A stretch of DNA of 64,000 nucleotides from Clostridia bacterium (GTDB taxonomy: Bacteria; Bacillota; Clostridia; Acetivibrionales; DSM-2933), in assembly GCA_026418275.1 (NCBI GenBank), contig JAOABQ010000077.1:62001-126000 (forward strand), read 5' to 3'. The translations under genes and the position numbers were made by a program. Of the stretch, positions 46,375 through 56,211 are shown one piece after another; the stretch's first letter is position 1; the number at the start of each line of letters is the position of its first letter. The notes beneath the pieces were generated by a model. That model worked only from the letters and a program-made list of their open reading frames with translations, was not told the DNA's origin and did not search any database.

Positions 46375-47982
46375 TTATTTTGCTATCCTACGCATAAAAG
46401 GTTTTGGAATCAGCCTCTTCACTTTGGAAGGCAAAGCGTCAAGGTCTTCTCCTGTAATTCCTCCTATCAAAATCAGCGACGCCAGATATACCAGCATCCC
46501 GATTCCTACTGAGATAATGGTAAAGAAAGTACTTACCAAATACATTTGTCCAAGAAAGCCCATCAATGTGAATATATAAGTACTTATCACAACAAAAACA
46601 GCCATGATTCCCGAAGCAATAAAAGGTTTTAAAGCAAACTGCAAAGGATTTACCTCCACCTTAAGAATATTCCTTATCACTAACATATTGAGAACAAGGG
46701 GAATACTAAAACCTACAATACTTCCGATTACCGCTCCCAGAATATTTAACTGGGGTATGGAAATCAAAAAATAATTTACTACTATCTTTCCTACAATCCC
46801 CAGCAGTAAGTTGAATGTAACCGCATAAAGCTTGTTTAATCCCTGCATTACAGAAGCTTGTATTTGGACCGCAGCCATAAAGACCAGTACAATGGATCCA
46901 TACAGCATAAGGTAAGATCCTTCTCCGTATTTAAGCACCGCAAACACTTCCCTGCTTAAAACCGAAAAGCCCACAGCCGAGGGTACCGCTATGAGAAAAC
47001 AAAGCCTGAAGGCATAGTTAATCTTACTTTGGATCAGCGGCCTGTTTTTTTGTGCTGCGGCTCCGGATATGGCAGGCAAAATAGCTACAGCCAACGCTAC
47101 AATCACAGATATAGGCAAATTCATCAACTGTTGGTACTTGTATAAATAGCTATACATCTGTGATGCCGCTTCATCTGTGAAGCCGGACGCCAGGAGTCTT
47201 GATTTGGTATTCCAAAGATCCACCAAATTACCTGCATACTGAAGTCCGACGGTTAGCGTAATGGGAATACTATAGCCTAAAATCTTTTTAAGAAGTTCGT
47301 TGTAGGAATGCCGCTTAACCTGGGTAACCATGTATTCTTCCGGCACTTTGAATTTATGATGCTTCCTATAAAACATCACTAAAAAGATAACTGCAACCAG
47401 GGCTCCCATGGAAGTCCCGACCGTACCGCCGGCGCACCCTTCCTCCAGGCCATATCCGATGAATAGGGCAGCAAATACCAGGGTAAAAACGGTATTGATG
47501 ACCTGTTCTATTACTTGTGAAACAGCAGTGGGGGTCATATTCCCCCTTCCCTGGAAGTATCCCCTGTATGCCGAAGCGATGGCCGTTAAAAGAACGGTTG
47601 GCGAAAGGGCAAGAATGGCCAGGGTTGACTTTTCAAAGTGGATAATTTTTGCGAGAAAAGATGCTGAGAAAAACATAAACAGCGCCATCACTGTTCCGAT
47701 TACAATGAGCAAAAACCTTGCAATCTTAAAGCTTCGTACCGCATCTTTATAATTTCCAACCGCAATGAACTCGGATACCGCTTTGGAAATTGCTACAGGC
47801 AAACCTGCATTGGTAAGAACGTAAATAAATACGTATACCTGGTAAGCCGCTGCATAAACCCCATTGCCCTCTTCCTTTATGATTGCCAGCAAAAACGGTA
47901 TATATAAAAAAGATAATATCTTTACAATGATTCCTGCCAGAGATAATACTGCAAACCCTTTTGTTATCGACTGTTCTTTCAT
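46375..47982 (-). CDS. SpoVB/MurJ-like flippase of the MOP superfamily
   Basis: The 535-residue protein has about 14 membrane helices and matches the polysaccharide biosynthesis/SpoVB branch of MOP exporters, which move lipid-linked cell-wall precursors. N-terminal FAVLSLAGIIVKILSFLYIPF and TVLLTAIASAYRGYFQGRGNMTPTAVSQVIEQ are characteristic. SpoVB is needed for spore cortex in Bacillus; a general flippase role (YtgP-like) is the alternative. AAGGGG precedes the ATG. The PC4-like gene is next downstream. Confidence 0.83.
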   Translation of the reverse strand: MKEQSITKGFAVLSLAGIIVKILSFLYIPFLLAIIKEEGNGVYAAAYQVYVFIYVLTNAGLPVAISKAVSEFIAVGNYKDAVRSFKIARFLLIVIGTVMALFMFFSASFLAKIIHFEKSTLAILALSPTVLLTAIASAYRGYFQGRGNMTPTAVSQVIEQVINTVFTLVFAALFIGYGLEEGCAGGTVGTSMGALVAVIFLVMFYRKHHKFKVPEEYMVTQVKRHSYNELLKKILGYSIPITLTVGLQYAGNLVDLWNTKSRLLASGFTDEAASQMYSYLYKYQQLMNLPISVIVALAVAILPAISGAAAQKNRPLIQSKINYAFRLCFLIAVPSAVGFSVLSREVFAVLKYGEGSYLMLYGSIVLVFMAAVQIQASVMQGLNKLYAVTFNLLLGIVGKIVVNYFLISIPQLNILGAVIGSIVGFSIPLVLNMLVIRNILKVEVNPLQFALKPFIASGIMAVFVVISTYIFTLMGFLGQMYLVSTFFTIISVGIGMLVYLASLILIGGITGEDLDALPSKVKRLIPKPFMRRIAK

Positions 47983-48028
47983 TTTATGCCCCTTGCTTTG
48001 TAAAACATTTATTTACGGTATAACCTTT

Positions 48029-48131
48029 TATAGATAACGAACTGTAAAAGTAAAATTTCGATTTCTGACACCTAAGTAAATCAGGTATTTCATCTCTCGA
48101 ATTTTACTATGTTTACACTTCGTTATCTATA
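48029..48131. repeat. Palindromic repeat element, copy A
   Basis: Exact 13-bp terminal inverted repeats TATAGATAACGAA and TTCGTTATCTATA flank it, and the arms continue imperfectly inward (GTAAAATTTCG/CGAATTTTAC). A second copy with 92 of 97 matching bases is at 54243-54340. It lies between the flippase and permease genes. Looks like a small non-autonomous palindromic element. Confidence 0.85.
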
Positions 48132-48203
48132 GTATTATATCAAAATCCAGGCAAGAGGAATAGCTTATTACGTTCACTATATATTAAATTTTTATAAAGG
48201 CAG

Positions 48204-49547
48204 CTATTCCAGCACCCTTACAGACTTTAATGTAAAATAAATAAGCGTAATAACAAGGATTAAGGCAGTACCTCCGATAAGGCTTACCACCTGGCCCGGG
48301 TACAATGGAGAGGTTGCGATCACCCCAATGATTAAAATGATTGCCAATAATGTAACTGCCGGGTATCCGGGTACTTTGAACTTCAACTTTTTGGGGTTTT
48401 CCTTCAAGACTTTTTTACGGTAATAATAGTGGGTTATTGAAATGGTCAGCCAGTTAAACATAGCTGTAAACCCGCTTGCACCGATTAAGATGACAAATAT
48501 GCTGTTGGGAAGAATATAGGACAGTAATACGGTTGTCATCAGTACCAAGCTGCTGATTCCTAACGCATACACCGGTACACCGTTTTTATTTTTTACCTGG
48601 AATATTGCCGGTGCCTGCTTGTCCCGACTCAAGGAATAGAGCATTCTAGAGGCACTGTACATTGCAGAGTTTAGCCCCGAAAGTGAAGCTGTGAGTACAA
48701 TAAAATTCAAGATTGCTCCCCCGTAAGGAATGCCGTATTTCAGCATGATGGTTACAAAAGGGCTTTCGTTTGAAGAAACCGTATACCATGGAATAAAAAA
48801 CATGATAAATAAGGTGGATAAGACGTAAAGCAGGGTTACCGTCACTGTTATGGTAAATATTGCAGGGGGCGCATGTTTTTCCGGTTGATTGGTTTCCGCT
48901 ATGGCAAGTCCGATAATTCCGGTACCGGTATAGGAAAAAAGCACAATCAGCATTGCAGCAACAATTCCTGTAACTCCACCGGGTAAAAAGGCGCTTAAGG
49001 ATGTAAAGCTGCCAAAGCCATGAGCCTTAATAGGCATGAGACCTAGAAGGGTTAATACACCGAAGATAACAAAGACAGCAAGGGTTATGACTTTTACGGA
49101 GGCCAGCCACATTTCAATCCGGCTGAGGCCTCTGGCGTCTTTAAGATTGATTGCCGTCATAAGAATGGAATAAATAAGGCAAAACACCCATAAGGGAATC
49201 TGGGGAAACCAAAAGGTACTGAATATGGCCGCCGCCAAAACTTCGCTTGCCATTCCCAAAACCCCGCTGCACCAAAACATCCATCCGTTTACAAATCCCA
49301 TTCCTTTTCCAAATACCTCAGTGGCATGTACCCTGAAAGACCCTGGCGCAGGGTTTACAATAGACATTTCGGTAATAAATAGAACTTCCAAAAACATGAT
49401 AAGTCCTCCTATCGCATACGCCAGCACTGCTGCAGGACCCGCAAGAGAAATTACAATTCCGCTGGCAAGAAAAATTCCTGAACCTATCATATTTCCAAGT
49501 GCCATGACGACCAAATGCTTTCCGTCAAACCGATTTACATTATCCAT
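48204..49547 (-). CDS. Amino-acid permease (APC superfamily)
   Basis: The 447-residue protein has twelve hydrophobic segments and the APC signature near the start (LGNMIGSGIFLASGIVISLAGPAA), AYAIGGLIMFLEVLFITEMS and later SYTGTGIIGLAIAETNQPEKHAP. It should be a proton-coupled amino-acid importer or exchanger; substrate not deducible. Its ATG overlaps the end of the phospholipase-like gene by 8 nt, so the two are translationally coupled. Confidence 0.88.
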   Translation of the reverse strand: MDNVNRFDGKHLVVMALGNMIGSGIFLASGIVISLAGPAAVLAYAIGGLIMFLEVLFITEMSIVNPAPGSFRVHATEVFGKGMGFVNGWMFWCSGVLGMASEVLAAAIFSTFWFPQIPLWVFCLIYSILMTAINLKDARGLSRIEMWLASVKVITLAVFVIFGVLTLLGLMPIKAHGFGSFTSLSAFLPGGVTGIVAAMLIVLFSYTGTGIIGLAIAETNQPEKHAPPAIFTITVTVTLLYVLSTLFIMFFIPWYTVSSNESPFVTIMLKYGIPYGGAILNFIVLTASLSGLNSAMYSASRMLYSLSRDKQAPAIFQVKNKNGVPVYALGISSLVLMTTVLLSYILPNSIFVILIGASGFTAMFNWLTISITHYYYRKKVLKENPKKLKFKVPGYPAVTLLAIILIIGVIATSPLYPGQVVSLIGGTALILVITLIYFTLKSVRVLE

Positions 49548-50301
49548 TTTTTATCCGATACCTCTCACTTTTCTGATTTGAATGATTTGTAAGCCTTACT
49601 TTCTTCTTAAATACATCTCTGTAAAACCGTAAAAAACAACCGGCTGTTGTTTTTTGTGCTAAAGGCAATGTAAACTTGGCAATGGTGTAATACCGCTTCT
49701 CGGAATCCCGGATGTCTTTTAGCCGGGAATAGATCCTTAGCGCATTTCTGGCATTGCACCTTATAAATTCTTCAATGCTTCCAAGGTAATATCCCCCCCG
49801 GTCAACAGCAAATTTAGGAGAATTCCGGTAGGTTCTGCGGATAAAATTTTCATATTGGCGGTGATTATCAAGGAGACGGATATTTGCGTGCTGGGGAATG
49901 GTCATATCCTGTATAATATGAACTGCCGCACCCAAATAAAACATGGCTTTTTCCGTATTTTGAAGAGTCCAGTATTTTATTGCCTCCTTGTAATACTCAC
50001 TTCCAACAGACAGTGCGCTCCGGTTTCCAAACAAACCTTTTTCCCTGACCGGGTTATAAAAATGGTCCGAGCTTTTAAAATCTTGATCCGCCCAAAAAGC
50101 TCCCTCATTTATATTGGTTATAAAATCACTGAAAAAAGAATATGCATCCAGATACCGATCGTTTTTTAAAATATCCAGCGCCTGAAAATTAATATACTTA
50201 TGAATTTCACAATTTGTATGAATCACCTTTTTTTTAAAGGGGTTCAGTAAAAACAGCATGTATTTAAAAACTTTTCCATAGGTTCTTTCCACTCTGCTCA
50301 T
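49540..50301 (-). CDS. Zinc-dependent phospholipase C-like protein
   Basis: The 253-residue protein fits the bacterial zinc-dependent phospholipase C fold: a helical all-alpha protein with metal ligands in HKYINFQAL, WADQDFKSSDHFYNP, AAVHIIQDMTIPQHAN and related places. Known members are secreted, but here there is no signal peptide and the N-terminus is charged, so it may act inside or use another route. GAGAGG precedes the ATG. It is co-transcribed with an amino-acid permease. The fold seems right; the activity is inferred. Confidence 0.7.
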   Translation of the reverse strand: MSRVERTYGKVFKYMLFLLNPFKKKVIHTNCEIHKYINFQALDILKNDRYLDAYSFFSDFITNINEGAFWADQDFKSSDHFYNPVREKGLFGNRSALSVGSEYYKEAIKYWTLQNTEKAMFYLGAAVHIIQDMTIPQHANIRLLDNHRQYENFIRRTYRNSPKFAVDRGGYYLGSIEEFIRCNARNALRIYSRLKDIRDSEKRYYTIAKFTLPLAQKTTAGCFLRFYRDVFKKKVRLTNHSNQKSERYRIKNG

Positions 50302-50360
50302 TTTTTGTGCCTCTCACCATTTCAAATTTTTGTGATTATCAAGACAACCCTTTGAAATTC
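50302..50360. other. Short spacer before the tandem repeat
   Basis: No gene or signal is seen here; it precedes the two-unit tandem repeat. Confidence 0.3.
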
Positions 50361-50552
50361 ATCTATATTGAACGCGATAAAGGTTTTACATCGCGCTTCA
50401 ATTTCCTTGATTTAATATCGTGAAAATTCAATTTATCCATACAAAACTATTTTCACGATCTATATTGAACGCGATAAAGATTTATATCGCGATTCAATTT
50501 CCTTGGTTAATATCGTGAAAATTCAAGTTATTCATGCAATATCATTTTCACG
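50361..50552. repeat. Two-unit tandem direct repeat made of hairpins
   Basis: Unit 1 (50361-50457) and unit 2 (50458-50552) begin with ATCTATATTGAACGCGATAAAG and differ only at scattered bases. Each unit contains two hairpins: TTGAACGCGAT/ATCGCG..TTCAA and ATCGTGAAAAT/ATTTTCACGAT. A further partial start (ATCTCTATG) follows. It lies in the gap between the phospholipase-like gene and the DUF378 gene. Confidence 0.85.
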
Positions 50553-50713
50553 ATCTCTATGTTTTGAAAATTAGTATTCTCTCAAACAGCATCTTATATG
50601 AATCAATTTTGAAAATCTGAACAATCATTGCCAAGGTCATGCAAATTTATCCATGCATGTTTACTTGCTTTTGCGTGAATAATAAGACTAAAATAAATGA
50701 AGGAGTTGGCATC

Positions 50714-50938
50714 ATGAATAGGAGGACACCAATAGATAGACTTGCTTTAATCCTCGTCATCGTAGGCGCACTAAATTGGTTAATGGTAGGGCTATTTCAA
50801 TATGATATAGTGGCTAACCTTTTCGGCGGCCCGGACGAGTTTATAAGTAGAACCATTTACTCAATCATCGGGTTAGCCGGATTATATAGTATCAGCTTGT
50901 TATTTAGGGAAAGTGCAACCGCTAACGCGAAAGAATAA
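50714..50938 (+). CDS. DUF378 small membrane protein
   Basis: The 74-residue protein has two hydrophobic helices and the DUF378 signature DRLALILVIVGALNWLMVGLF and RTIYSIIGLAGLYSISLL. Function unknown; it is a common small membrane protein in Firmicutes. ATG 50714 has AGGAG 8 nt before; upstream codons in frame are not needed. A hairpin (AATAGCGCC/GGCGCTATT) follows. Confidence 0.82.
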   Translation: MNRRTPIDRLALILVIVGALNWLMVGLFQYDIVANLFGGPDEFISRTIYSIIGLAGLYSISLLFRESATANAKE

Positions 50939-50956
50939 CTTAATAAAAGACGAATT

Positions 50957-50995
50957 AATAGCGCCCATACACTATGTTACAGGCGCTATTATAAT
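50957..50995 (+). terminator. Terminator after the DUF378 gene
   Basis: AATAGCGCC and GGCGCTATT arms pair and are followed by a T/A-rich tail (ATAATTT). Moderately convincing. Confidence 0.55.
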
Positions 50996-51047
50996 TTATC
51001 CGCAAACTTTTTATTGCTGCACAGACACCATTCTCTCCATGGACAAA

Positions 51048-51188
51048 TCAATTAAGGCCGTTTTTCTTCTCATTGATAAAAAGTTCACATCCCCTGCCAT
51101 GGGTATCAGTACAAATATTTGCATGTTTCATAATAATTCTCTTATCCTTATCGGTAAGTTTAATTTTTTTTAAAACCAGTGTATTCAT
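51048..51188 (-). CDS. 46-residue protein of unknown function
   Basis: An ideal AAAAGGAGGG site lies 7 nt before the ATG. The product is basic and hydrophilic (MNTLVLKKIKLTDKDKRIIM..TDTHGRGCELFINEKKNGLN). It is not in any family I recognise. The strong site supports expression. It lies on the opposite strand to the DUF378 and SASP genes. Confidence 0.55.
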   Translation of the reverse strand: MNTLVLKKIKLTDKDKRIIMKHANICTDTHGRGCELFINEKKNGLN

Positions 51189-51397
51189 TTTAACACCCTC
51201 CTTTTGATTATTTTATATATTCCCTCATCCACACTGTCTATAACACGCCACTTTATTCCATTACTAGATAAGAATCATATCTATGGCATTAATTCCTGGT
51301 TATAAAAAATTTAAAACTACAGAATATAAAAGTACACTATTAAATATTCACATCAATAGTGTAATAATATAATAAGATATACAAGGAGGCTATCATT

Positions 51398-51586
51398 ATG
51401 GCGAATAGAAGTAAAACTCAATTTGATAAGATGAAGTACGAAATAGCTTCTGAAGTTGGCGTTAATTTGAAACAGGGTTATAATGGTGATTTAAAATCAT
51501 GGGAAGCTGGTAAAGTCGGTGGAAATATCGTTAAGAAAGTATTTGAATCTTACACTGGCAACAATTACCCCACTAATAAACAGTAA
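51398..51586 (+). CDS. Alpha/beta-type small acid-soluble spore protein
   Basis: SASPs coat and protect spore DNA and are cut by the GPR protease during germination. The 62-residue protein has the GPR site in YEIASEVGV, followed by VNLKQGYNGDLKSWEAGKVGGNIVKKVFESY. AAGGAGG lies before the ATG and a perfect terminator follows. Normally expressed in the forespore under SigG; no promoter was analysed here. Confidence 0.95.
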   Translation: MANRSKTQFDKMKYEIASEVGVNLKQGYNGDLKSWEAGKVGGNIVKKVFESYTGNNYPTNKQ

Positions 51587-51617
51587 TCAATGAAGAGCAT
51601 GTTGAATACGCACTCTA

Positions 51618-51655
51618 AAAAAAGGTTACCATAGCCAATTATGGTAACCTTTTTA
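51618..51655 (+). terminator. Terminator of the SASP gene
   Basis: AAAAAAGGTTACCATA and TATGGTAACCTTTTT arms with a short loop and T tract; the symmetry may also serve asnS on the opposite strand. Confidence 0.85.
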
Positions 51656-51675
51656 TATTACTAAAACTAATCTAT

Positions 51676-53088
51676 TTAAAACTCTGCCGATTTTGCTGTT
51701 CTAGGAAAAGGAACCACATCACGGATGTTTGACATTCCTGTGATATACATGATGGCTCTTTCGAATCCAAGACCAAAGCCGGCATGTTTCACTCCCCCAT
51801 ACTTTCTCAGTTCGAGATACCACCAATAATCATCCTTGCACATCCCCTGTTCCTCGATTCTCTTTTCGAGTAAATCAAGCCGTTCTTCCCTTTGGCTGCC
51901 TCCAATAATTTCACCGACACCGGGAACAAGAAGGTCCATCGCAGCCACTGTCTTTTGATCCTCATTTTGTCTCATATAGAATGCCTTGATCTCTTTTGGG
52001 TAATCGGTAACAAATACAGGTTTTTTAAATACCTTTTCTGTCAAGTAGCGCTCATGCTCGGTCTGTAAATCTTTTCCCCACTCAACAGGATATTCAAATT
52101 CATGGGATGCCTTTTTCAAAATATCAACGGCTTCCGTATAGCTTACATGCCCGAAATCCGAATTTACAACATTATTCAGGCGTTCAAACAGTCCGGTGTC
52201 AATAAAACTGTTGAAAAACTCCATTTCAAGGGGCGCATGTTCCATACAATAGGAGATGATATATTTTAACATATCCTCTGCAAGTCTCATGTCATCCTTT
52301 AAATCGGCAAATGCAATTTCAGGTTCAACCATCCAGAATTCAGCAGCATGTCTTGCGGTATTTGAGTTTTCAGCCCGAAATGTAGGCCCAAAGGTATAAA
52401 TATTGCTAAACGCCATACTGTAAGCTTCCCCGGCAAGCTGTCCGCTCACGGTCAAACTTGTTTCCTTCCCGAAGAAGTCCTTTGAAAAATCAATTTCCCC
52501 ATTCTCCATCTTGGGTATCTGGTTGAAATCAAAAGTCGATACTCTGAACATTTCACCGGCACCTTCACAATCACTTCCGGTAATAATGGGGGTATGGACA
52601 TATACAAAATCTCTTTCCTGAAAGAACTTATGAATGGCATATGCAGCAAGAGACCGGACTCTAAAAACTGCAGAAAATGCATTTGTACGCGGTCTTAAAT
52701 GGGCAATGGTTCTTAGAAATTCAAAGGAGTGTCTTTTCTTTTGCAGCGGATAATCCGGTGTAGACAAACCTTCAATTTCTATCTTTGATGCTTTTAATTC
52801 GAAGGGCTGCTTGGCATTTGGCGTTTCTACCAAGTTTCCCTCTACTGTAATTGCAGAACCAACAGGAAGCTTGGCTATGTCCTTGAAATTAGATACTTTT
52901 TCCTCTTCAAAAACCACTTGAATATTTTTAAAATATGAGCCGTCATTAAGTTCGATAAAGCCGAATGTTTTGGAATCCCGAAGGGTTCGCACCCAGCCGG
53001 AAATTTGAATAAGGCCGTTAAAGTATCCTTCCGGTTCTCTATAGATTTGACGGATTGTTTTACGCTCCACTTCATCCACATCCTTCAT
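51676..53088 (-). CDS. asnS: Asparaginyl-tRNA synthetase
   Basis: This class IIb synthetase charges tRNA-Asn. The 470-residue protein has an N-terminal OB anticodon domain ([21 protein letters not shown]) and class II motifs: [41 protein letters not shown] (motif 2) and [22 protein letters not shown] (motif 3). The annotated start has a poor ribosome site; GTG six codons later is an alternative. It is downstream of asnA by 30 nt, so asparagine synthesis and use are linked. Confidence 0.95.
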   Translation of the reverse strand: MKDVDEVERKTIRQIYREPEGYFNGLIQISGWVRTLRDSKTFGFIELNDGSYFKNIQVVFEEEKVSNFKDIAKLPVGSAITVEGNLVETPNAKQPFELKASKIEIEGLSTPDYPLQKKRHSFEFLRTIAHLRPRTNAFSAVFRVRSLAAYAIHKFFQERDFVYVHTPIITGSDCEGAGEMFRVSTFDFNQIPKMENGEIDFSKDFFGKETSLTVSGQLAGEAYSMAFSNIYTFGPTFRAENSNTARHAAEFWMVEPEIAFADLKDDMRLAEDMLKYIISYCMEHAPLEMEFFNSFIDTGLFERLNNVVNSDFGHVSYTEAVDILKKASHEFEYPVEWGKDLQTEHERYLTEKVFKKPVFVTDYPKEIKAFYMRQNEDQKTVAAMDLLVPGVGEIIGGSQREERLDLLEKRIEEQGMCKDDYWWYLELRKYGGVKHAGFGLGFERAIMYITGMSNIRDVVPFPRTAKSAEF

Positions 53089-53117
53089 AATTTGTATATT
53101 CTGATTTTATATAATAC

Positions 53118-54140
53118 CTATAACAAATTAATATTTGCAGCTTCACACGCTTTGATCATGGATTCCGGCCATACTGAAGACTGCACTTCACCAATGTGCG
53201 CTTTTCTTAAAAAGAACATGCAGAGTCTTGATTGGCCGATACCGCCTCCAACTGTGTAAGGCAGCTTGCCTTCCAAAAGGTCTTTATGAAATTGCATTTC
53301 TTGTCTTTCCTCTGCCCTACTGATTTTCAACTGCTTTACTAGCGCCTCTTCATCAACCCGGATACCCATGGAGGATAACTCGAAAGCTCTGTCTAAAACT
53401 GGATTCCAGAATACAATGTCTCCGTTGAGCTCCCAATCGTCATAATCCGGGGCTCTTCCATCATGTTTTATTCCTGACTTTAAAGTTCCCCCAATTTTAG
53501 AAATAAATACAGCCTTTTTTTCTTTTAAGATCATATTCTCCCTTTCTTTTGGAGATAGAGAAGGATATAAATCTTCCAACTCTTGGGTTGTTATAAAAGA
53601 GATTTCATCAGGCAATACCTTTTTAATCTGAGGATACATTTCATTTACATAGTTTTCAGTCCTTTTAAAGACTCCAAAAATTCTTGTTACAATCTCCTCT
53701 AACTTTTGAGTCGTTCTTTCTTTCTTATCGATAACAAGCTCCCAGTCCCACTGGTCGACATAAACAGAATGCAAATTATCCAGTTCCTCATCTCTACGGA
53801 TTGCATTCATATCGGTATAGAGTCCTTCTCCAACCTGAAATCCATACCGCTTTAAAGCCATACGTTTCCATTTCGCCAGGGAATGAACAATTTCAACATT
53901 TTTTCCGTCAATGGCCGTTACATCAAAGGAAACAGGCCTTTCTACACCATTCAAATTATCATTCAGTCCTGTTTCAGGCCTTACAAAAAGCGGAGCAGAA
54001 ACCCTTGCCAAAATTAAAGCGTTTGCCAGCTGAATCTCAAAGTAGTCCTTTATTTTCTTTATTGCGGCTTCCGTCTCCTTAATACCCAAGCTTGATTCAT
54101 AATTCTCCGGGATAATTAATTTTTCATTTTTTTCAGCCAT
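53118..54140 (-). CDS. asnA: Aspartate-ammonia ligase (asparagine synthetase A)
   Basis: AsnA makes asparagine from aspartate and ammonia with ATP. The 340-residue protein has the class II synthetase-like fold: [70 protein letters not shown] and a C-terminal [26 protein letters not shown] 54140 follows GGGAGG; an upstream extension in frame has no site. Operon with asnS. Confidence 0.95.
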   Translation of the reverse strand: MAEKNEKLIIPENYESSLGIKETEAAIKKIKDYFEIQLANALILARVSAPLFVRPETGLNDNLNGVERPVSFDVTAIDGKNVEIVHSLAKWKRMALKRYGFQVGEGLYTDMNAIRRDEELDNLHSVYVDQWDWELVIDKKERTTQKLEEIVTRIFGVFKRTENYVNEMYPQIKKVLPDEISFITTQELEDLYPSLSPKERENMILKEKKAVFISKIGGTLKSGIKHDGRAPDYDDWELNGDIVFWNPVLDRAFELSSMGIRVDEEALVKQLKISRAEERQEMQFHKDLLEGKLPYTVGGGIGQSRLCMFFLRKAHIGEVQSSVWPESMIKACEAANINLL

Positions 54141-54242
54141 CTTTACAAGCCTCCCTATTTTACAATTTTGAACAAGTCTAATTATACCATTATATACATT
54201 AAAGGAATATTCATTTTTCTGAAGTGATACAATCATTTCTAC

Positions 54243-54340
54243 AGATAATGAACTGTAAAAGTAAAATTTCGGTTTTTGACACCTAAGTAAACCAAGTATT
54301 TCATCTCTCGAATTTTACTATGTTTACACTTCGTTATCTA
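54243..54340. repeat. Palindromic repeat element, copy B
   Basis: A second copy of the 97-bp element at 48029-48131 with five substitutions, same orientation. Left arm AGATAATGAA is one base off; right arm TTCGTTATCT is intact. It lies upstream of asnA, in its possible promoter region. Confidence 0.85.
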
Positions 54341-54381
54341 AAACATTATATTTTAGAAACACATATAAATCCATTTCAAAA

Positions 54382-54420
54382 GAAAATCCTCTAACGCATG
54401 CGTGTTAGAGGATTTTTTTG
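54382..54420. terminator. Terminator after the deacetylase gene
   Basis: ATCCTCTAAC and GTTAGAGGAT arms around a CG-rich loop with T tracts on both strands. Confidence 0.8.
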
Positions 54421-54435
54421 TACCGTTTTTTGAAC

Positions 54436-55935
54436 TCAATTTACTTTATGTATTGTTATCTGCCCTTTATCTGGTATGGCATCATAATATATAAATTTTT
54501 CAGTCCCTTCTACTGCAGCAAGCTTTGTAGATGTAATATTTCCCTGGGTTACCGTGACAGAGTTCCAACTGCTGTCAACCTTGGTTTTTAAGGTAAGAGG
54601 ATAATCAAATACCGCATTATCCAAAGTATCGCTTAGGCTTATAACGGTTTGCTCATCTGAGGCCGAAACCGTACTTACGGCAGCACTCTGCCTTTCCTTA
54701 ATGTATTTCGTAACTTCAGCCATTCCTTCAGACCACACATCTGCGTTTTTGGTCTGAACATATGCATAATGCTTATCCATCTTATCCAGCGGTGACGGTT
54801 CCCACCCTTCCCCATCTACTCCATGGTTGGTTACGATCATCCAGGCACCTTGCCGGATTGCATCATCCAGCCAGCCATTCATCATTTCAAGTGTTGACTG
54901 GGGTCCATTGTTTCCCCCAACACCTAAATTGATATAGGACTTTAATGCATAGAAGTTTTCTGGATTGGTTGACTCCAGAAGCGCACCTTCCTTCATACCG
55001 CCTCCACGTGCACTGATATAATACTTGGCCGCGATTTGCTGAACCTTGCTGTTGTGCTCAAAATATGGGTATGCCATGGTTTCACACTTAAACCCTGTCT
55101 TTTCTTCAAGAATTCTCTTTGAATTCGATAATTCATATTCTATTTCCTGTTCTGTCTTCTGGGTTAAATCCGGGTGATTTACCGTGTGAGCGCCTATATC
55201 CAGGTAACCTTCATCCAAAATCATCTTCAGTCTTGGCCATCTGCTATCATAAGCATCTCCCGTATTCCAGAATATCGTTCCTTTAACACCATATTTTTTG
55301 TGAAGTACTTCAACCTTTTCCTGTGACCCGATTAAAAAAGTATCATCGTATGTAGGTGTATATGCGCATTTTTTATTATCCTTCCAGGTACAAACTGTTG
55401 TTAGAGAACCGGTGGTCGGGGTAGGCGTTGGTGTGATTGTTGCAGGTCCCGTAGTTGAAGTAGATGTTTGGGTCGGGGTATCGGTAGGAAAATTGGTTCC
55501 TGTAGGTGTTGGTGTACTTGTAGTTACCGGTGTAGGCGTATTTGCAACGCCCTGAACAGTTACAGTGATTACAGAGCTTACTGTTTTTCCGTAGGAATTT
55601 ACCAATTCACACTTATAGGTATAAATTCCTTCTGATTTTCCGTTAAAGGACTTTTCAGCTGTTTGCTGATTTGGGGTGTTATCTGTCAGGTTGGATTCGT
55701 AAATGGGTTGGTCATTCTCATACAACTTCCATGATGTGCCGTTATTTCCCCACCACAAATTCATTGCAATGGTGTAATTCCCATCATTATCCCAGTTGTT
55801 ATGACTGAGGCTGGGAGTACCCGGTACACCCGATGCGGCAGCGTAAGCTTGTCCGGTTTTGACCGGAAGCATACCGGTTGACATAATAACAAGTGCTGCA
55901 ACCATCAAACATAAAATTTTCTTTAAATGTGCCAT
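54436..55935 (-). CDS. Secreted polysaccharide deacetylase with chitinase-type N-domain
   Basis: The 499-residue protein has a signal peptide (KKILCLMVAALVIMSTG...AYAAA), a beta-sandwich N-domain like chitinase A N-terminus (residues about 38-130: GTPSLSHNNWDNDGNYTIAM, then WGNNGTSWKLYEN), a Thr/Pro/Ser linker (TPTPTGTNFPTDTPTQTST) and a CE4 deacetylase domain (about 180-410). Metal motif 1 is YTPTYDDTF (the usual TFDD has become TYDD) and motif 2 is HTVNHPDL with both His. It probably removes acetyl groups from xylan, chitin or peptidoglycan outside the cell. A further ~80-residue C-terminal domain follows. AGGAGG precedes the ATG; a terminator follows. Confidence 0.85.
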   Translation of the reverse strand: MAHLKKILCLMVAALVIMSTGMLPVKTGQAYAAASGVPGTPSLSHNNWDNDGNYTIAMNLWWGNNGTSWKLYENDQPIYESNLTDNTPNQQTAEKSFNGKSEGIYTYKCELVNSYGKTVSSVITVTVQGVANTPTPVTTSTPTPTGTNFPTDTPTQTSTSTTGPATITPTPTPTTGSLTTVCTWKDNKKCAYTPTYDDTFLIGSQEKVEVLHKKYGVKGTIFWNTGDAYDSRWPRLKMILDEGYLDIGAHTVNHPDLTQKTEQEIEYELSNSKRILEEKTGFKCETMAYPYFEHNSKVQQIAAKYYISARGGGMKEGALLESTNPENFYALKSYINLGVGGNNGPQSTLEMMNGWLDDAIRQGAWMIVTNHGVDGEGWEPSPLDKMDKHYAYVQTKNADVWSEGMAEVTKYIKERQSAAVSTVSASDEQTVISLSDTLDNAVFDYPLTLKTKVDSSWNSVTVTQGNITSTKLAAVEGTEKFIYYDAIPDKGQITIHKVN

Positions 55936-56139
55936 GTGTTAACCTCCTTGAATGTAAAATAATTGAGCTACGACTTCCCTTTTTTTCCTGTTTACCTTCT
56001 CATTGTATAGATATACATCATTTAAAAATAGTGGCATTTTTTATAAATTTTTCGTGGATATCCGATGAAATTTTGTTAAAGTTATACATATTTTCTTTGT
56101 TTCTTTTTAGCATGGCAGTCAATTCAAACTCTAAAAAAG

Positions 56140-56190
56140 TTGACAAAAATTATCGAATCTTATATAATTATTATGTAAGCAATCGCTAAC
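56140..56190 (+). promoter_or_regulatory. Promoter with overlapping operator for the TetR gene
   Basis: A perfect -35 TTGACA (56140-56145) and -10 TATAAT (56163-56168) are 17 nt apart. The near-palindrome GTAAGCAATCGCTAAC (56175-56190) lies at the transcription start, and resembles operators of TetR repressors (GCNNNNGC core). It is 21 nt before the tetR ATG. Autorepression is inferred; the divergent deacetylase gene lies 240 nt away. Confidence 0.8.
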
Positions 56191-56211
56191 TAATGTTAAA
56201 GGATCATGTCT

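Noticed and set aside
50361..50552. CRISPR array
   Set aside because: Only two long units with no unique spacers; no cas genes in the window.
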